Below, one piece after another: positions 1 to 6,955 of a stretch of 15,035 nt of DNA. Origin of the DNA: an uncultured Phaeodactylibacter sp. Its GTDB lineage: Bacteria; Bacteroidota; Bacteroidia; Chitinophagales; Saprospiraceae. The stretch covers positions 1-15,035 of the forward strand of contig CAJXXJ010000022.1 in the NCBI GenBank assembly GCA_913062745.1, written 5' to 3'. The translations under genes and the position numbers were made by a program. The notes below the pieces were generated by a model, which worked only from the letters and a program-made list of their open reading frames with translations, was not told the origin of the DNA and searched no databases. Positions within the stretch are counted from its first letter, which is position 1; every line of letters begins with the position of its first letter.

Positions 1-759
1 CTCCGCATCCTGGAAAACTTTAGCTTTATAATCCAGCACAATAGGCGACTGCGTATCTTCCACTCGTATATTGTAGAAAGGGTTCCAGCCTGCCTTCGGT
101 ACGACGTACTGTAGTTCCAGTTCTGCCGGCCCGGCAGTAGTCGCATTGACAACCACTTTCAGGTTGACTTCGGGGTCTGCTTCGGTTTTCGCATTGAGTT
201 CCACCAATTGGCGAGCCACCTTCACCAAGGTCTTTTTATAGGTAAATGCTTTTTGCTGCAGGCGCTGCAAATGCCCCTCAATGTCCAATAGCCGGGTGCG
301 GAAAAGCTTGGCGGCCCGTTCCAGTTCCGCAACGGCAACCCCGCCTTCTCCTCCAAAGGACTGATTAGCCAATAACAGGTCGCGCTCCTGCTGATAGACC
401 TTTGACCGGTTAGTAAGTGCTTGCAAGCTATCCTTGGCAGCCAACTGCTGTTGCTGAAGGACTAAAGTCAGGCTATCGGTGACTTCCTGATCCAAGTAGT
501 TAATCTCCTGAGCAATTGATACAACGAGCACTTCTCCACTTACTTTCAGTTGTACACTTTCTTCCTGCAACTGGAAAGGCAAATCTTTGAACAATAAGCG
601 CGTTTCTCCTTTTGCCAGGTTGATCTTGGCTGTCCGCGTCACCTGCGCCCCCTGCCGGTAAACGGTGACGTGCTCAATTTTGGAATCGACAACTTGTTCG
701 GATTGGGCAGCCAGAGTGCTCAGCGCGCACAACGATAAAAAGAAAGCCAGGGTTTTCAT
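1..759 (-). CDS. MuiA-family protein (DUF4140/DUF4139), C-terminal part beyond the window
   Basis: This frame is open from an ATG at 759 to the left edge, giving 253 codons without a stop; the rest of the protein lies outside the window. Residues 1-18 form a signal peptide (hydrophobic core AFFLSLCAL, ending TLAA before Q19), so the protein is exported. Residues about 26-125 resemble the DUF4140 N-terminal domain (IEHVTVYRQGAQVTR, then LLFKDLP). About 85-180 is Gln/Leu/Lys-rich and probably coiled coil. From about residue 211 the DUF4139 domain begins, with its typical W-N-P-Y core (AGWNPFYNIRV) and the YKAKVFQ segment. Family members are usually 500-600 residues, so about half is present. 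The family is named for a mucoidy inhibitor, but its biochemical role is unknown. It lies 54 bp downstream of the hydrolase on the same strand and may be co-transcribed with it, through or regulated by the intervening hairpin. Confidence 0.88.
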   Translation of the reverse strand, partial: MKTLAFFLSLCALSTLAAQSEQVVDSKIEHVTVYRQGAQVTRTAKINLAKGETRLLFKDLPFQLQEESVQLKVSGEVLVVSIAQEINYLDQEVTDSLTLVLQQQQLAAKDSLQALTNRSKVYQQERDLLLANQSFGGEGGVAVAELERAAKLFRTRLLDIEGHLQRLQQKAFTYKKTLVKVARQLVELNAKTEADPEVNLKVVVNATTAGPAELELQYVVPKAGWNPFYNIRVEDTQSPIVLDYKAKVFQDAE

Positions 760-769
760 AGCAGATCAA

Positions 770-803
770 TTTAGGGGGTGAAAATAAAAATTCACCCCCT
801 AAA
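770..803 (-). repeat. Perfect 13-bp inverted repeat between the hydrolase and MuiA genes
   Basis: Arms 770-782 and 791-803 are exact reverse complements (TTTAGGGGGTGAA / TTCACCCCCTAAA) around an 8-nt A/T loop. In the minus-strand transcript the hairpin starts 10 nt after the hydrolase stop and ends 10 nt before the MuiA ATG. No U-run follows it, so it is not a classical intrinsic terminator. It could be a 3' stabilising stem for the hydrolase mRNA or could limit ribosome access to the MuiA start; that role is inference. Confidence 0.6.
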
Positions 804-813
804 GCTACGCCAT

Positions 814-1878
814 TTATTCAGCCGCGTCAACCTCATTCACGAAGTCGATCACGCCTTTAAAGTAGTTATCGGCATCATCGTACATTGCCCAGTGCGCGCC
901 TTCGGGGCAGTAGTGGTACTTTCCGTTAGGCAGTTTTTCAGCCATCATCTCCATGTATTTTGGGTCCATCGTGTCGTACTCCGCACCGACGCTCAGGGTA
1001 GGCACGGTGATCTTTGCCAGGTCTTCGGTGCGGTCCCACTCCTTCAGCGTAGCATCGCCTACCACGCCAAACTCGCTCGGGCCCTGCATCATCAGGTAGA
1101 TGTCGAAATTCAGGTTGCCCAGGGAGCGGACCACCGGCTCGGGCCATTCCTCCAGCGGCATGCGCAGGACGTGCTTGGGGTAGTAGTGCGTTTCCACCAA
1201 CTCCAGGTAGCGCTCATCGGTATACTTCCCGGCAGCTTCCAGCTCGCGGATTTCCTTAAGGGCGTCTTCCGGCAAGCCGGGGGCCAGCTTCTCTTCTGCG
1301 TACTTCACGTAGGCCGGGATGGAAGACATCATATTCGAAATGATCAGCCCCTTTAGATTTTCCTGGTACTTCAGGGCATACTCAATGCCCAGGATGCCGC
1401 CCCAGCTGTGGCCGAGGATATAGAAGTTGTCTTTGTTGAGCCCCAGGGCTTTCCGGACCTGCTCCACTTCTTCCACAAAGCGGGGGATATTCCAAAGGGA
1501 GGTATCGGAGGGCTGATCGCTGAAGTGGGAGCCCAACTGATCGTAGTAATAATATTCAATGCCCTCTTTGGGGAAGTAGCTGTCGAATACCTCAAAGTAC
1601 TCGTGGGTGGCGCCGGGCCCGCCGTGCAGCAACAGCACTTTCTTGGTCGGGTTGTTGCCTACCCGCTTCACCCATACATTGAATTCGCCGGAAGGCGTAC
1701 TAACAGGGACCATACGGGCACCCCCGCTGACTTTGTAGGGGTTGCCGAAATAATCGAGGTAGCGCTCAAGGCCGGTTTCCGGTACGGCCGTCTCTGTAGT
1801 GCCGGCCTCTGTAGTCGTAGTGTTACAGCTCATGCCCAGCAGGAGTAGCGGAAGCAGCAGTAGAATAGAGTACTTCAT
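814..1878 (-). CDS. Alpha/beta-hydrolase lipoprotein, proline iminopeptidase (S33)-like
   Basis: This is a 354-residue protein starting at ATG 1878. The leader MKYSILLLLPLLLLGMSC ends at a lipobox Cys (C18), predicting a lipoprotein in the cell envelope. A Thr/Glu-rich tether follows, to about residue 35. The alpha/beta-hydrolase fold shows the HGGPG oxyanion motif of proline iminopeptidases (85-89), the YDQLGS segment (112-117; DQRGS in classical enzymes), the nucleophile elbow GHSWGG with Ser158, the acid Asp302 in GAEYD, and the base His329 in EGAHW. A lid-like insertion occupies about 185-265. S33 enzymes remove N-terminal proline or other residues from small peptides; many Bacteroidota relatives are annotated only as hydrolases, so the substrate is open. 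The catalytic triad is complete. It is the first gene of a probable two-gene unit with MuiA and is divergent from the plus-strand lipoprotein gene. Confidence 0.9.
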   Translation of the reverse strand: MKYSILLLLPLLLLGMSCNTTTTEAGTTETAVPETGLERYLDYFGNPYKVSGGARMVPVSTPSGEFNVWVKRVGNNPTKKVLLLHGGPGATHEYFEVFDSYFPKEGIEYYYYDQLGSHFSDQPSDTSLWNIPRFVEEVEQVRKALGLNKDNFYILGHSWGGILGIEYALKYQENLKGLIISNMMSSIPAYVKYAEEKLAPGLPEDALKEIRELEAAGKYTDERYLELVETHYYPKHVLRMPLEEWPEPVVRSLGNLNFDIYLMMQGPSEFGVVGDATLKEWDRTEDLAKITVPTLSVGAEYDTMDPKYMEMMAEKLPNGKYHYCPEGAHWAMYDDADNYFKGVIDFVNEVDAAE

Positions 1879-2060
1879 TTTGCGATTGGTTTTCGTTTCA
1901 AAAAATAAACGCTAGAACGGCATATTTTACTAATTGTTCCGGAGATTTCGGCTGCGGCAATAAAAATAAATGGAAAAAAACTTTTGAGGAGGGTATCCTT
2001 TTGTGCTGCCACAAAATGAATGGAGTGTAAGATTTAATTAAACCCTTTAATGTCGTAGTT

Positions 2061-2639
2061 ATGAACACTCAGAAATCCATTCGTATCCCGTTTTTTGTTT
2101 TGGTATGTCTTTTCCTGGCTGCCGGGCTTACCAGCTCCTGTGAAAAAGAAAGTTTCCTGCCGGCGGGTGAGGAAGTATCGGTAGATATTTTCGCCCAAGA
2201 TTACCAGGAGTACCCGGACGCGGAGCTCACCGCGGGCGCCTTTGGTGAAGAAATGCCGGTAGAGGTTTCCGAGCAGGATTACCAGAAATTCCAGGATGCG
2301 AAACGTACCGCAGGTGCTTTGGGCGAAGAAGTGCCGGTAGTGTTTCCTATTCAGGATCATCAGAAATACCAGGATGCAAATTATACAGCAGATGCCTTCA
2401 GTGCAAAAGTGGTTTGGGCAGACTGCACGGTAGAGGGCCGGTCCTATGAGGTGATTATGGATAACCCTCAGGATTACTCCTTCCGCTGGACCGTTAACGG
2501 AGAGCATGCCGGGCACGAGCGCTTTTCACCCTCCTGCCTCTGCGAGGGAACTGCTACCGTCTACATCACCCGGTTGAAGGACGGCTACACACAGCATAGT
2601 GAGCTTCAGCTGCCGGCCTGTGGAGGGGTCATTGAGTAA
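2061..2639 (+). CDS. Small repeat-containing lipoprotein of unknown function
   Basis: This 192-residue protein has no recognised family. It starts at ATG 2061; a two-codon mini-ORF (ATG TCG TAG at 2050) lies just upstream. Residues 1-26 form a signal peptide with a lipobox-like LTSSC, giving lipidated Cys27. Residues 35-112 are three tandem 26-residue repeats, each built as xGEExxV then QD(Y/H)Q-x(Y/F)-xDA and TAxA; they are rich in Glu/Asp and lack Cys. The C-terminal part, about 116-192, has four cysteines (122, 159, 161, 187) and short beta-like segments such as SFRWTVNGE and GTATVYITRL, suggesting a PKD/Ig-like beta-sandwich with disulfides; this is inference. It stands alone on the plus strand and ends at a strong terminator, so it is probably monocistronic. 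No exact TTG/TAnnTTTG promoter is visible in 1879-2060; the nearest match is TTG 2001 with TAAGATTT 2028. Confidence 0.75.
   Translation: MNTQKSIRIPFFVLVCLFLAAGLTSSCEKESFLPAGEEVSVDIFAQDYQEYPDAELTAGAFGEEMPVEVSEQDYQKFQDAKRTAGALGEEVPVVFPIQDHQKYQDANYTADAFSAKVVWADCTVEGRSYEVIMDNPQDYSFRWTVNGEHAGHERFSPSCLCEGTATVYITRLKDGYTQHSELQLPACGGVIE
2163..2396 (+). repeat. Three tandem 78-bp (26-residue) coding repeats
   Basis: Units at 2163-2240, 2241-2318 and 2319-2396 encode aligned 26-residue blocks without gaps. Invariant or near-invariant positions are GEE at 2-4, V at 7, QD at 12-13, Q at 15, DA at 19-20 and TA at 23-24. Units 2 and 3 are closer to each other (GEE-x-PV, Q-K-x-QDA) than to unit 1. Both synonymous and non-synonymous differences are present, so the duplication is not recent. 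Confidence 0.85.
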
Positions 2640-2656
2640 AATGCCCTGCCCCAACG

Positions 2657-2705
2657 AAAAGCGCCTTCCCATTGCGATTGATGCAGCGGGAAGGCGCTTT
2701 TTTTT
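2657..2705 (+). terminator. Intrinsic terminator of the repeat lipoprotein gene, possibly bidirectional
   Basis: Arms AAAAGCGCCTTCCC (2657-2670) and GGGAAGGCGCTTTT (2688-2701) pair over 14 bp, with a 17-nt loop and a T-run of eight (2698-2705). It begins 17 bp after the lipoprotein stop. The facing hydroxylase gene ends at 2721, and on the minus strand the stem is followed by TTTTCG, so it may also terminate the large minus-strand operon. Confidence 0.9.
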
Positions 2706-2720
2706 AATCTATTCAGCTCC

Positions 2721-3833
2721 TTACTTCACAGAAGGAGTCGGCACATCGCCTTTGGCAGAACCATTGGCACTCGGAGTAGGCAGGTCATTTTCTTCCACCC
2801 GAACTTCCGGCTGTACATTTCCAAACCCGTGCAGGTTCTGACGGATAAAGTCCTGCGGGAACTGCTCCACACCCGGGAAGCCCAGGCGGATATCCCGGCC
2901 GTTGAACGGAATGTAAGCCGTACCGAAGATGTAGTCCCAGCACGCCAGCGTCAGCCCGAAGTTCACTCCGTAGCGGTGCTCCTCCGGCAAGTCGTAAGAG
3001 TGGTGCCAGATATGCATTTCCGGACTGTTGAATATCTTTTTCATAAAAGGCCCTACCAGCAGGCTGCCTACGGCTACGCTTCCGGCAACGACCGCCAGCT
3101 GCATGCCCAGGCCAGGATTCTGCAGAACATTCACATCAAAGCCACCGGTAGCAACAATCAGGCCCACCAGCAGCCCCAGCACACCGCCGGTCACATAGCC
3201 CGGTACAGTAATATTGGAGTGGTTGTAGTGGCCTACTGCCAGCGTGAAGATATGGATGATGAAAAAGTCATACAGGCCGATGCCCAGCAGTGCCAGCGGA
3301 ATGTACTCCAGCGTACGGTATACCACGTTTTCCATCCAGTGGTAGCGCAGGTGCGCCGCGAAGCCCATTTGCTGTACAGAGTGGTGTACTTTGTGGAATT
3401 CCCAGAGGAAGTCGCTGCGGTGCAACAGGCGGTGTACCCACCACTGCACAAAATCGCGGACCAAAAAGCCCACCAGCAGGATCAGCCACATCGGCGAGCC
3501 ATTCAGCGGGTTAGCGGCCTGCAGGTCGAAGCCGCCGCTGATGGCTTTGATGCCGTCATTGAACAGGTTCACGATGACATCCGAAGCTGCATTGTAGATG
3601 ACGAGCGAAAAGAGAAAAAAGTTAAAAAACATGTAGAAAAAGTCCAGCCAGAAATCCTTGCGAAACTTCGGTTGGTCTTTGCGCCACGGGGTTGCGATTT
3701 CCAGCACAAAGAAGAATGCGGAAACTACGAGCAACCAGTAAAAATAGTTGTGCCATCCCGGGTGAGTGATTTCATACCACAGGTAGCTGCTATAGCTTTG
3801 ATAGCCTTCGACGAATATATCCCAATACTTCAT
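2721..3833 (-). CDS. Sterol desaturase/fatty acid hydroxylase-family membrane protein with an extra hydrophobic insertion
   Basis: This 370-residue protein starts at ATG 3833 (an in-frame TTG at 3839 is less likely). It is a multi-pass membrane protein with hydrophobic segments near 30-48, 62-80, 115-129 and 178-200. The diiron-type histidine motifs of the family are all present: HRLLHR (His134, His138), HKVHH (147, 150, 151), HYNH (202, 205) and HIWHH (274, 277, 278), followed by the typical YGVNFG and WDYIFGT. The family uses O2 and a diiron site for hydroxylation or desaturation of lipids and related substrates; the substrate here is unknown. In ordinary family members the SNI-x-(V/L)P segment leads within a few residues into GP..K.IF.SP. 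Here about 49 residues (212-260), with two hydrophobic stretches, intervene. The C-terminus has a polar PTPS-containing tail with two similar copies. It is the last gene of the operon, 25 bp after the cytochrome gene. Confidence 0.88.
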   Translation of the reverse strand: MKYWDIFVEGYQSYSSYLWYEITHPGWHNYFYWLLVVSAFFFVLEIATPWRKDQPKFRKDFWLDFFYMFFNFFLFSLVIYNAASDVIVNLFNDGIKAISGGFDLQAANPLNGSPMWLILLVGFLVRDFVQWWVHRLLHRSDFLWEFHKVHHSVQQMGFAAHLRYHWMENVVYRTLEYIPLALLGIGLYDFFIIHIFTLAVGHYNHSNITVPGYVTGGVLGLLVGLIVATGGFDVNVLQNPGLGMQLAVVAGSVAVGSLLVGPFMKKIFNSPEMHIWHHSYDLPEEHRYGVNFGLTLACWDYIFGTAYIPFNGRDIRLGFPGVEQFPQDFIRQNLHGFGNVQPEVRVEENDLPTPSANGSAKGDVPTPSVK

Positions 3834-3858
3834 GATCAATTTAGGTTGAAAGAGTTTA

Positions 3859-4389
3859 CTAAAGTTCTAAAATGTACCACTCAATTTCCTCCATGTCGAG
3901 GTTAGCCCTGCGGCTGGCCTCTTCCGGAGCGTAATTGGCGGCTAGGTAATCGAGGATGACGGCCTCCTGATCGCCGAGCTCCCATAAGCCCTGCGTTTCC
4001 TGCATCCAGCGGATCATCGTTTTCCAGCCATCCCGCGTAGCGCGGTTTTGCGTTACGAGTTTGGCAGAATGGCAGGCGGTGCAGGAGGCACGGACGGTCT
4101 CCCAGCCGGCGGCTGCGATGAGACCGGTCTCCAGGTGGATGCCGTCTTCCACGCGGTCCAGGTCTGCTTCCTTTTCCGCGATACGCCGCTGTATTTCCTC
4201 TATCGGTACCGGTTCCGGTTGATCAAACCAACCGTGGATCGTTGGCCCGAATGCGGCGTAGACAAAAAGCCCGATGGCCACAAAGACAATACCGATAATG
4301 GTTTTGACGATAATGCTGATCGTACCCAACCACTTTTCCCGGTATATGGCTTTCTGCCTTTCGTTCAGGTGTTCTGGTAAGTGAATCAT
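3859..4389 (-). CDS. Membrane-anchored monoheme cytochrome c, SorB-like partner of the sulfite oxidase
   Basis: This is a 176-residue protein. One transmembrane segment (about 23-48) follows a basic N-terminal stretch and anchors a periplasmic domain. After a charged, helical linker (60-85) there is one heme c site, CTACH (Cys103, Cys106, His107). The following segment, GWKTMIRWMQ with Met125/Met129 as candidate sixth ligands, then LWEL and ILDYLAANYAP, is typical of the small cytochrome subunit of sulfite dehydrogenases. The start lies 2 bp beyond the stop of the molybdoenzyme gene, so the two are probably translationally coupled. Known SorB subunits are soluble periplasmic proteins; this one carries its own membrane anchor, which would place electron transfer at the inner membrane. 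The protein predicts delivery of electrons from sulfite to the respiratory chain; the acceptor is not in the window. Confidence 0.87.
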   Translation of the reverse strand: MIHLPEHLNERQKAIYREKWLGTISIIVKTIIGIVFVAIGLFVYAAFGPTIHGWFDQPEPVPIEEIQRRIAEKEADLDRVEDGIHLETGLIAAAGWETVRASCTACHSAKLVTQNRATRDGWKTMIRWMQETQGLWELGDQEAVILDYLAANYAPEEASRRANLDMEEIEWYILEL

Positions 4390-4391
4390 AA

Positions 4392-5717
4392 TTAACCAAC
4401 TTTTACTGCTATACGGTGACAGGCGTTATTGAGGTACCCTTTCGGGTTCCAGCCTGGTAAAATCATAGGTTGAGCGTAGCCCTCGCTGTCGGTAGCTCTG
4501 GCCCACACTTCGTAGTAGCCCTTCTTCGGGAAGCTCACCTTCGCGTTGAAGTGCTGCCAGGCCAGGCGGTTGGCAGCGGGCTCGAGCTGTGCCGGCTGCC
4601 AGGTGGCGCCAAAGTCAGTCGAGACTTCCATTTTTTCCACGCTGCGCTCTCCGGCCCACGCATGGCCGCGGATCGGCAGCTGCTGCCCCAGCTTGATGGA
4701 GGCTCCTGAGCGGGGGTAGGTGATCACTGACTTCACCGGCATGCTCTCGATGATGCACATATCCTCATCTTTTACCTTTTCTCCCGGGGCTACCGGATTG
4801 CAGGGCACGCGGTAAGAGGGGGCTTCCATTTTCGGGCCGTCGTGCACTCTGTCGCGCACCACGATTTTGGTCAGCCATTTGCCGGAGCATGATGCTGGCC
4901 AGCCACCGAATACGAGGCGGAGTGGGTGCCCGTTTTGGTAGGGGATAGGCTGCCCGTTCATCGACCAGGCGATGAGGCTTTCTTCCATCATTGCTTTTTC
5001 AATAGGCACACCTCTGGAGATCGGGGTTTTCTCCGGGTTGCCGCTCACGTGGCGGTCTTTGCCATAAAAGCCGATGTAGACCGCATTGCTTTTCACCCCT
5101 ACGTCTTGCAATACGTCGCGCAGCCGAACTCCTGTCCAGGCGGCACAGGCTACTGCGCCTACATCCCATTGGTTGCCTTTGGCAGGCGGATTGTATTCTT
5201 TACGGCCGTTGCCGCCGCATTCGAGCACCAATTGATAGGTATGTTCCTCGAAGCGGTCCTTCAGCTCCTGAATGGTGTAGGACTTCTTTTGCCGTACGGC
5301 CTCTCCTTCAAAGGTCAGGGTCCAGGTATTCACGTCAATTTCTGACTCTTCCGGTGGCAGGCCGTTGTTGCGGATGAAGAACTTATCGCCCGGCGTTATC
5401 TTGTCGTCCAGCAGGTGGGCGGGCGTCTCTACATTGAGCGGCCGGTCGTTCAGCACCACCAGGTCCGGGTGTTTGCCCGGAATCTGGAAGGGCTGATCGG
5501 CATCCGCCAGCCCCGCCGGGATCATGCCGGCCGGGAAGTTGGCGGCATGCACCATAGGAGCGCCCAGGGCAGCCCCCATAGCCAGCAGTGCGCCTTTTTT
5601 CAAAAATCCGCGCCGGCTGTCCGGGTCGCTTTCGCGGCCCCACAGCAAGCGGTCTGCTTCGATCGGGTCTTTCTGATATAACTCGTGAAGACCTACCTTT
5701 TTTTTCTGCTTTTTCAT
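4392..5717 (-). CDS. Tat-exported sulfite oxidase-family molybdoenzyme (SorA-like)
   Basis: This is a 441-residue protein from ATG 5717. A GTG 48 bp upstream is in frame but adds a non-conserved leader. The Tat signal is clear: SRRGFLKKGALL at about 34-45, then a hydrophobic stretch to AHAA-like VHAAN. The long pre-Tat segment (KVGLHELYQKDPIEADRLLW) is unusual but seen in other Tat-exported relatives. The molybdopterin domain contains LECGGNGR with Cys167, the expected Mo ligand, then WTGVRLRDVL, and SMNGQP/PLRLVFGGWP with GKWLTKI. The C-terminal Mo-co dimerisation domain begins near MPVKSVITYP and includes STDFGATW, YYEVWARATDS and GWNPKGYLNN. There is no cytochrome b5 domain, as in bacterial SorA. 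The predicted reaction is periplasmic sulfite to sulfate. SoxC is the main alternative, but the monoheme partner and absence of other sox genes favour SorAB. The upstream gap of 116 bp contains a hairpin. Confidence 0.9.
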   Translation of the reverse strand: MKKQKKKVGLHELYQKDPIEADRLLWGRESDPDSRRGFLKKGALLAMGAALGAPMVHAANFPAGMIPAGLADADQPFQIPGKHPDLVVLNDRPLNVETPAHLLDDKITPGDKFFIRNNGLPPEESEIDVNTWTLTFEGEAVRQKKSYTIQELKDRFEEHTYQLVLECGGNGRKEYNPPAKGNQWDVGAVACAAWTGVRLRDVLQDVGVKSNAVYIGFYGKDRHVSGNPEKTPISRGVPIEKAMMEESLIAWSMNGQPIPYQNGHPLRLVFGGWPASCSGKWLTKIVVRDRVHDGPKMEAPSYRVPCNPVAPGEKVKDEDMCIIESMPVKSVITYPRSGASIKLGQQLPIRGHAWAGERSVEKMEVSTDFGATWQPAQLEPAANRLAWQHFNAKVSFPKKGYYEVWARATDSEGYAQPMILPGWNPKGYLNNACHRIAVKVG

Positions 5718-5767
5718 GCGTAATTCGCCTGTTTTTTGACAGTTTCCAGCTAAATTCAATAACACCG

Positions 5768-5818
5768 ATAGCCCCCGGAGCTAATTGCCTACCCGGGAGC
5801 TATGGTTTTTCTTTTTTT
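5768..5818 (+). terminator. Plus-oriented terminator-like hairpin in the rhodanese-sulfite oxidase gap
   Basis: Arms 5768-5778 (ATAGCCCCCGG) and 5793-5803 (CCGGGAGCTAT) pair over 11 positions with one mismatch; read on the minus strand the mismatch becomes a G-U pair. A T-rich tract, TTTTTCTTTTTTT, follows at 5806-5818 on the plus strand. No plus-strand gene ends here, so it may stop antisense transcription entering the operon. In the sense (minus) transcript it has an A-rich 5' flank and no U-run, and could be a processing or stabilising stem. Role is inference. Confidence 0.5.
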
Positions 5819-5833
5819 GTGTTCGTCTTCGCT

Positions 5834-6931
5834 CTACTCCGCAGCCTCTTGCTGCTTCAGCTCTGCCTCCAGCTCTGCCAGTCGCTGCTTGTACGCTTCC
5901 TCGTCCAGGTCGCTCTCGATTTCTACATTCCGGTTATTCATGTAGTTGTAGCTCCATTCTATCCACGAGCCGTCGTAGTTGCGCACATCCGGGTAGCCCA
6001 GCAGCTCCGTCAGTACGTAAGTGGTGTGCGCAGAGCGCACGCCGGACTGACAGTAAGCGATGATTTTTTTGTCGGGCGTGATGCCTGCTTTCTCAAAGTT
6101 GTACTTCAGGTCCTTCAGCGACTTGAAGCGGTGGTCTCCGTCCAGGTCTACTGCGTCAGACCAGTTCAGGTGCACAGAGCCGGGGATGCGGCCATTGGTA
6201 AAGGCACCTTTTTTGTAAGGGTAGCAAACACCTTTGCTGATATACGGCGCTCCCTGATACTCTTCCGGCTCCCGAGTGTCGAGCAGCACAAAGTTAGTAT
6301 CCTGCATCGCCGCGAGCACATCATCCATGCCAGCCAGGCGTTTGTAGTCTGGCTCGCCGGAGAAGGCGTATGCAACCGTTTCCGGCTGAGGGCCCACCTC
6401 GGTGCTAAGCTCATAGCCGGCCTCTTTCCACGCTGCTTTGCCGCCGTTCATCACCGCCATGTCTGCGTGCCCGTACAGGTCAAGTATCCACATAAAGCGG
6501 ATAGCATCCACACTACCCTTTGTATCGTAAATGATCAGCTTATCTTCCGGGCTGATGCCATTGCTGCCCAGCAGCGCTGCCATCTCCTCCGGTGAGGCCC
6601 GCATGCCGCCGTACTCGTATCCGCCGCCTTCGTAGTCCGGGCGCCAGAAATTGACCGCGCCGGCCAGGTGGCCTGATTCGAATTTGTCCGCTTTGCTGAT
6701 CTCTATCACTTTGAAGGCTTTGCCCTCATCGTACATCTTCTTGACCTCTGCTACTTCCACCAGGTGTGGGCCCTTGACGGAAGACTTGGATGATTCATCC
6801 ACTTCTTCTACGGTTTCAGCTATGGTAGATTCCTCCGCCGTAGCTTGTTCGGCGCCGCAGCTGCTAAGAGATACTGCCAGGAACAGGAGCAGCAGGGCTC
6901 CGAAGAGGCTATTATGTTTGCGATTTTTCAT
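5834..6931 (-). CDS. Tandem-rhodanese sulfurtransferase lipoprotein
   Basis: This is a 365-residue protein. The leader ends at a lipobox SLSSC (Cys25), so it is a lipoprotein outside the inner membrane; most thiosulfate/mercaptopyruvate sulfurtransferases are not lipidated. An acidic Ser/Glu-rich tether spans 30-55. Rhodanese domain 1 (about 56-175) has Asp136 in IIYDTKG where an active domain would carry its Cys, so it is the inactive structural half. Domain 2 (about 200-335) holds the active loop IAYCQSGVRS with Cys294, and the family end motif YDGSWIEW. The loop differs from CRKGVT (thiosulfate type) and CGSGVT (mercaptopyruvate type), so the sulfur donor cannot be assigned. The C-terminus (340-365) is a charged, probably coiled helix. 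The predicted reaction is transfer of sulfane sulfur to a thiol, releasing sulfite if thiosulfate is the donor. It is 24 bp downstream of the porin and upstream of the sulfite oxidase, which suits a supply role. Confidence 0.9.
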   Translation of the reverse strand: MKNRKHNSLFGALLLLFLAVSLSSCGAEQATAEESTIAETVEEVDESSKSSVKGPHLVEVAEVKKMYDEGKAFKVIEISKADKFESGHLAGAVNFWRPDYEGGGYEYGGMRASPEEMAALLGSNGISPEDKLIIYDTKGSVDAIRFMWILDLYGHADMAVMNGGKAAWKEAGYELSTEVGPQPETVAYAFSGEPDYKRLAGMDDVLAAMQDTNFVLLDTREPEEYQGAPYISKGVCYPYKKGAFTNGRIPGSVHLNWSDAVDLDGDHRFKSLKDLKYNFEKAGITPDKKIIAYCQSGVRSAHTTYVLTELLGYPDVRNYDGSWIEWSYNYMNNRNVEIESDLDEEAYKQRLAELEAELKQQEAAE

Positions 6932-6955
6932 GTCGTTCTGGTTTTGGTTATTCGG

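Noticed and set aside
5718..5765. GTG start for the sulfite oxidase
   Set aside because: It adds 16 residues that look like untranslated leader; ATG 5717 begins the basic stretch before the Tat signal.
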